Shown here one piece after another: positions 61,817 through 64,000 of a stretch of 64,000 nt of DNA. Origin of the DNA: Acetoanaerobium sticklandii. GTDB taxonomy: Bacteria; Bacillota; Clostridia; Peptostreptococcales; Filifactoraceae. The stretch spans positions 1,534,001 to 1,598,000 of the forward strand of contig NC_014614.1 in NCBI RefSeq assembly GCF_000196455.1, written 5' to 3'. The notes below the pieces were generated by a model, which had not been told where the DNA came from, searched no databases, and saw only the letters and a list, made by a program, of their open reading frames with translations. The position numbers were made by a program, and so were the translations under genes. Numbering within the stretch: the stretch's first letter is position 1; each line of letters starts with the position of its first letter.

Positions 61817-63040
61817 ATGAATAAAAAAGTTGAATCATATGATGTAGTAGTTATAGGTGGTGGAGCTGCTGCACTTACAGCTGCAATCTATTGCGGCAGA
61901 GCTAGATTAAACACTCTAGTAATAGAAAAATCTTTAGTAGGTGGACTTGCTACATATACAAATGAAATTGAAAACTATCCTGGGTTTCCAGAAGGAACAA
62001 CAGGTCTAGGTTTAATGGACAACTTTCATAAGCAAGCAAAGAAATTTGGAGTAAAATTCAAGCTTACAGATGTAAAATCTGTTGATTTAGAAGGCGAAAT
62101 AAAAAAAGTAGAAACATTTAGAAATATATTCGAGGCTAAAGTCGTTATAGTTGCTTCAGGCGGAAAACCTAGATTAACTGGAGCTAAAAATGAGGAGCTT
62201 TTCCTATATGATAAAGGAATTTCATTTTGTGCTACTTGCGACGCTGCTTCAAATACAGATAAAACAGTATTAGTAATTGGTAGTGGAGATGCTGCTATTG
62301 AAGAGGGTATGTTTTTAACTAAGTTCGCTAAAAAAGTTATCGTTTCTGTAATGCATGATACAGGTAAGATGGACTGTAACGAAATAGCAAAAAATGAAGC
62401 TCTTCAAAACTCAAAAATGGATTTCAAATGGAATACAGTAGTTGATAGTTTTGAAGGTGATGAAAGACTAACTAGAGTAAACTTAAGAAATGTTAAAACT
62501 AATGAAATTATTCCTATAGATGTAGATTCTTGTTTCTTATTCATTGGATATATTCCTAACACAGAAATATTCAAAGGTATTCTTGATATGAATAAGAATG
62601 GTTATATGCTTACAAATGAAAAAATGGAAACTAATATCGAAGGCGTTTTTGCTGCTGGTGATGTTAGAGATAAATTCCTTAAGCAGGTTGCAACAGCAGT
62701 TGGTGATGGCGCTATTGCTGGTTACGCAGCAGAAAAATATCTTGCAGAAAGCGAGACCTTCCACACTCAAATCATGAGCAAAGACCTTCCAGGCGTAGTT
62801 TATATTTGGAATGCTGTTGATGAAAAATGTAGAGAGCTTCTTCCAATAATAGACAACTTTGAAGCAAAATATAAAGACAAAGTTAAAGTGACAAAAGTAG
62901 ATATATATAAATCAACCGGTCTTGCTAACAGACTTGGAGTTACTACTTTCCCTGCTCTTGTTGCTACTAGAGATGGTAAAATATCTAAAATCATCAAAGA
63001 AATAGATAATGAGCAAGATATAGAAGCAGCATTTATTTAA
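61817..63040 (+). CDS. Thioredoxin reductase-like flavoprotein fused to a thioredoxin-fold domain
   Basis: 407 residues. The FAD site GGGAAALTAA (14-23), redox pair CATC (138-141), NADPH site IGSGDAAIEEG and C-terminal NIEGVFAAGDV make a thioredoxin reductase domain (about 1-310). A thioredoxin-like domain (about 315-407) keeps the cis-proline (TTFPAL), but the CGPC position reads DEKC, so only Cys338 remains. Last gene of the sulfur operon; suggests reduction of persulfide or thiosulfonate bound to the TusA-like carriers. AGGAGG precedes the ATG. Confidence 0.9.
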   Translation: MNKKVESYDVVVIGGGAAALTAAIYCGRARLNTLVIEKSLVGGLATYTNEIENYPGFPEGTTGLGLMDNFHKQAKKFGVKFKLTDVKSVDLEGEIKKVETFRNIFEAKVVIVASGGKPRLTGAKNEELFLYDKGISFCATCDAASNTDKTVLVIGSGDAAIEEGMFLTKFAKKVIVSVMHDTGKMDCNEIAKNEALQNSKMDFKWNTVVDSFEGDERLTRVNLRNVKTNEIIPIDVDSCFLFIGYIPNTEIFKGILDMNKNGYMLTNEKMETNIEGVFAAGDVRDKFLKQVATAVGDGAIAGYAAEKYLAESETFHTQIMSKDLPGVVYIWNAVDEKCRELLPIIDNFEAKYKDKVKVTKVDIYKSTGLANRLGVTTFPALVATRDGKISKIIKEIDNEQDIEAAFI

Positions 63041-63078
63041 CTAAACAAACTGACTAAACCTAATCATAGTAAAACCCT

Positions 63079-63110
63079 AAAAAATAGACCCTTTAAAGGG
63101 TCTATTTTTT
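63079..63110. terminator. Bidirectional intrinsic terminator
   Basis: A perfect palindrome: AAAAAATAGACCC, TTTAAA, GGGTCTATTTTTT. It serves the plus-strand sulfur operon and the minus-strand molybdoenzyme gene, whose TAG stop lies in it. Confidence 0.9.
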
Positions 63111-64000
63111 CATTTCAATATCTATGAATGTTTCATGGTAAGAGACTTGTCCTCCAATATCAGAGCTCTCGCTAGAGGTCAAAATATTTGGATTTCCGTG
63201 TTTTTGGTGATAGCCTGTATAAATATATACTACTTCATCATCACCTTGTACCCTAACTTTGGCTTCTATACTTCCTTTGTCATTTCTGACTATAACTATA
63301 TCTTCATTTTTTAGTTCTTTTTCGTTTGCAATTTTTTCAGATATATAAACTACTGGTATTCCCTCATAGTCGAATAGATGTTGGCTAAATAATGAGTCTT
63401 TTCTGTGTGGAGTAATAAGCCTATATGGATACTTAGCAAGTTCTGTATTTTTTTGTAGCATTGCCATAGGATATCCCCAAGCTTTAGCTCTTTCTGAATA
63501 GAACTCATATTTCATTGATGGAGTTTGAAATATCAAATCCTTATAGGGTACACTACTAGCTTGCAAATTTACATAATCATTCTTTAGAGATTCTAGCGTT
63601 ACTCCCTGTGATTTAACAGACTCAATTACAGCATTAATGTAATCTTCCTTTGGTATATCTGAAAAATCTATACCTATCAATTTTGAAACCGCTTTTATAA
63701 ACTCGAATTCATCCATCAAAATATTATCAGGTTCTACTACCTTAGCATTGTAATTGAGATATGGGGAATTCATCGAGCTATAAATCAAATCTTCAGTTTC
63801 TAGAGTATTGCTACATGGTATAACTAAATCAGATAAATTTGCAGTATCTGTCATAAACATATCGAAGGTTACTGTAAAATCAATAGATATAAATGCCTGA
63901 TGAGACTTAAGTACATCTGCAAATTGAGACATTGGGTTAGCAGTAGAAATAATAGCCATCTTAACAGGTTCTTCTACTTGGGCTTTAATAAAATCAGCAA
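63102..64000 (-). CDS. Molybdopterin oxidoreductase (DMSO reductase family), C-terminal fragment cut by window edge
   Basis: The open frame continues to the right edge without a start: the first visible residues read ADFIKAQVEEPVKMAIISTA. It covers the last part of a bis-MGD enzyme: FMTDTANLSDLVIPCSNTLETED and the C-terminal dinucleotide-binding domain (YRLITPHRKDSLFSQH, GDDEVVYIYTGYHQKHG). Formate dehydrogenase, thiosulfate/polysulfide reductase or another family member are all possible; the Fe-S and Mo-ligand region lies outside the window. Confidence 0.85.
   Translation of the reverse strand, partial: ADFIKAQVEEPVKMAIISTANPMSQFADVLKSHQAFISIDFTVTFDMFMTDTANLSDLVIPCSNTLETEDLIYSSMNSPYLNYNAKVVEPDNILMDEFEFIKAVSKLIGIDFSDIPKEDYINAVIESVKSQGVTLESLKNDYVNLQASSVPYKDLIFQTPSMKYEFYSERAKAWGYPMAMLQKNTELAKYPYRLITPHRKDSLFSQHLFDYEGIPVVYISEKIANEKELKNEDIVIVRNDKGSIEAKVRVQGDDEVVYIYTGYHQKHGNPNILTSSESSDIGGQVSYHETFIDIEMKK

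Noticed and set aside
61817..63040. Selenocysteine in the thioredoxin-like active site
   Set aside because: The position reads GAT GAA AAA TGT (DEKC); there is no in-frame TGA, and the frame is open throughout.

Overview
The window is A+T-rich chromosomal DNA of an anaerobic, amino-acid-fermenting Clostridia-type Firmicute. The best match I can recall is the Acetoanaerobium (Clostridium) sticklandii group. The basis is the complete lysine-fermentation operon, whose lysine 5,6-aminomutase subunits have the lengths (516 and 262 residues) and the His133/Lys144 positions that I remember for the C. sticklandii enzyme, together with a clostridial rnfCDGEAB operon. This is recollection, not a database comparison.

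Layout. 1-1978: radical-SAM/DUF2344 pair (first gene cut by the edge). 2078-10904: lysine fermentation operon kal-kce-kdd-kamA-kamB-kamC-kamD-kamE on the minus strand. It starts at a consensus promoter and passes through a lysine riboswitch whose P1 helix uses the 5' arm of the terminator, so lysine should switch the operon on. 10932-19745: cell-shape/division cluster maf-radC-mreC-mreD-pbp2-minC-minD-minE-rodA-mgsA, with a one-base frameshift in minD. 19807-24921: Rnf complex. 25080-31479: NlpC/P60 hydrolase, FUSC-like membrane protein, tRNA-Leu(GAG), lytic transglycosylase, coaE, polA, tRNA-Leu(CAA). 31480-35400: accessory patch with three paralogous membrane-anchored proteins of unknown family, two other small exported proteins, a dead serine recombinase and a perfect 62-bp palindrome. 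35492-37824: aspartate kinase and a metallo-beta-lactamase-fold protein. 37983-44178: a flavin-based extracellular electron transfer set (ndh2, polyprenyl synthase, UbiA prenyltransferase, double-domain flavoprotein lipoprotein, apbE).

44352-49260 (plus strand): T-box-controlled branched-chain amino acid operon ilvN-like, ilvC, ilvD, ilvB. 49257-51363: cation efflux protein and a two-domain rhodanese lipoprotein. 51552-58791: an Arn-like glycosylation set (amino-sugar transaminase, ArnC-like transferase, ArnT-like membrane transferase) together with an ATP-grasp enzyme and a NitT/TauT-type ABC transporter. 58832-63040: sulfur handling locus with two TusA-like proteins, a LysR regulator, a YeeE/YedE transporter split into two genes, and a thioredoxin reductase fused to a degenerate thioredoxin. 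63102-64000: the C-terminal part of a molybdopterin oxidoreductase, cut by the edge.

How it fits together: lysine is fermented by the kam operon to acetoacetate and crotonyl-CoA. Reduced ferredoxin from such fermentations is used by Rnf to pump ions. The Ndh2/demethylmenaquinone/flavolipoprotein route gives a possible second exit for NADH electrons to outside acceptors. One ApbE in the window could attach FMN for both Rnf and the lipoprotein. The strongest observations are the inverted-logic lysine riboswitch, the extracellular electron transfer locus, the split YeeE/TusA/thioredoxin locus and the Arn-like operon.
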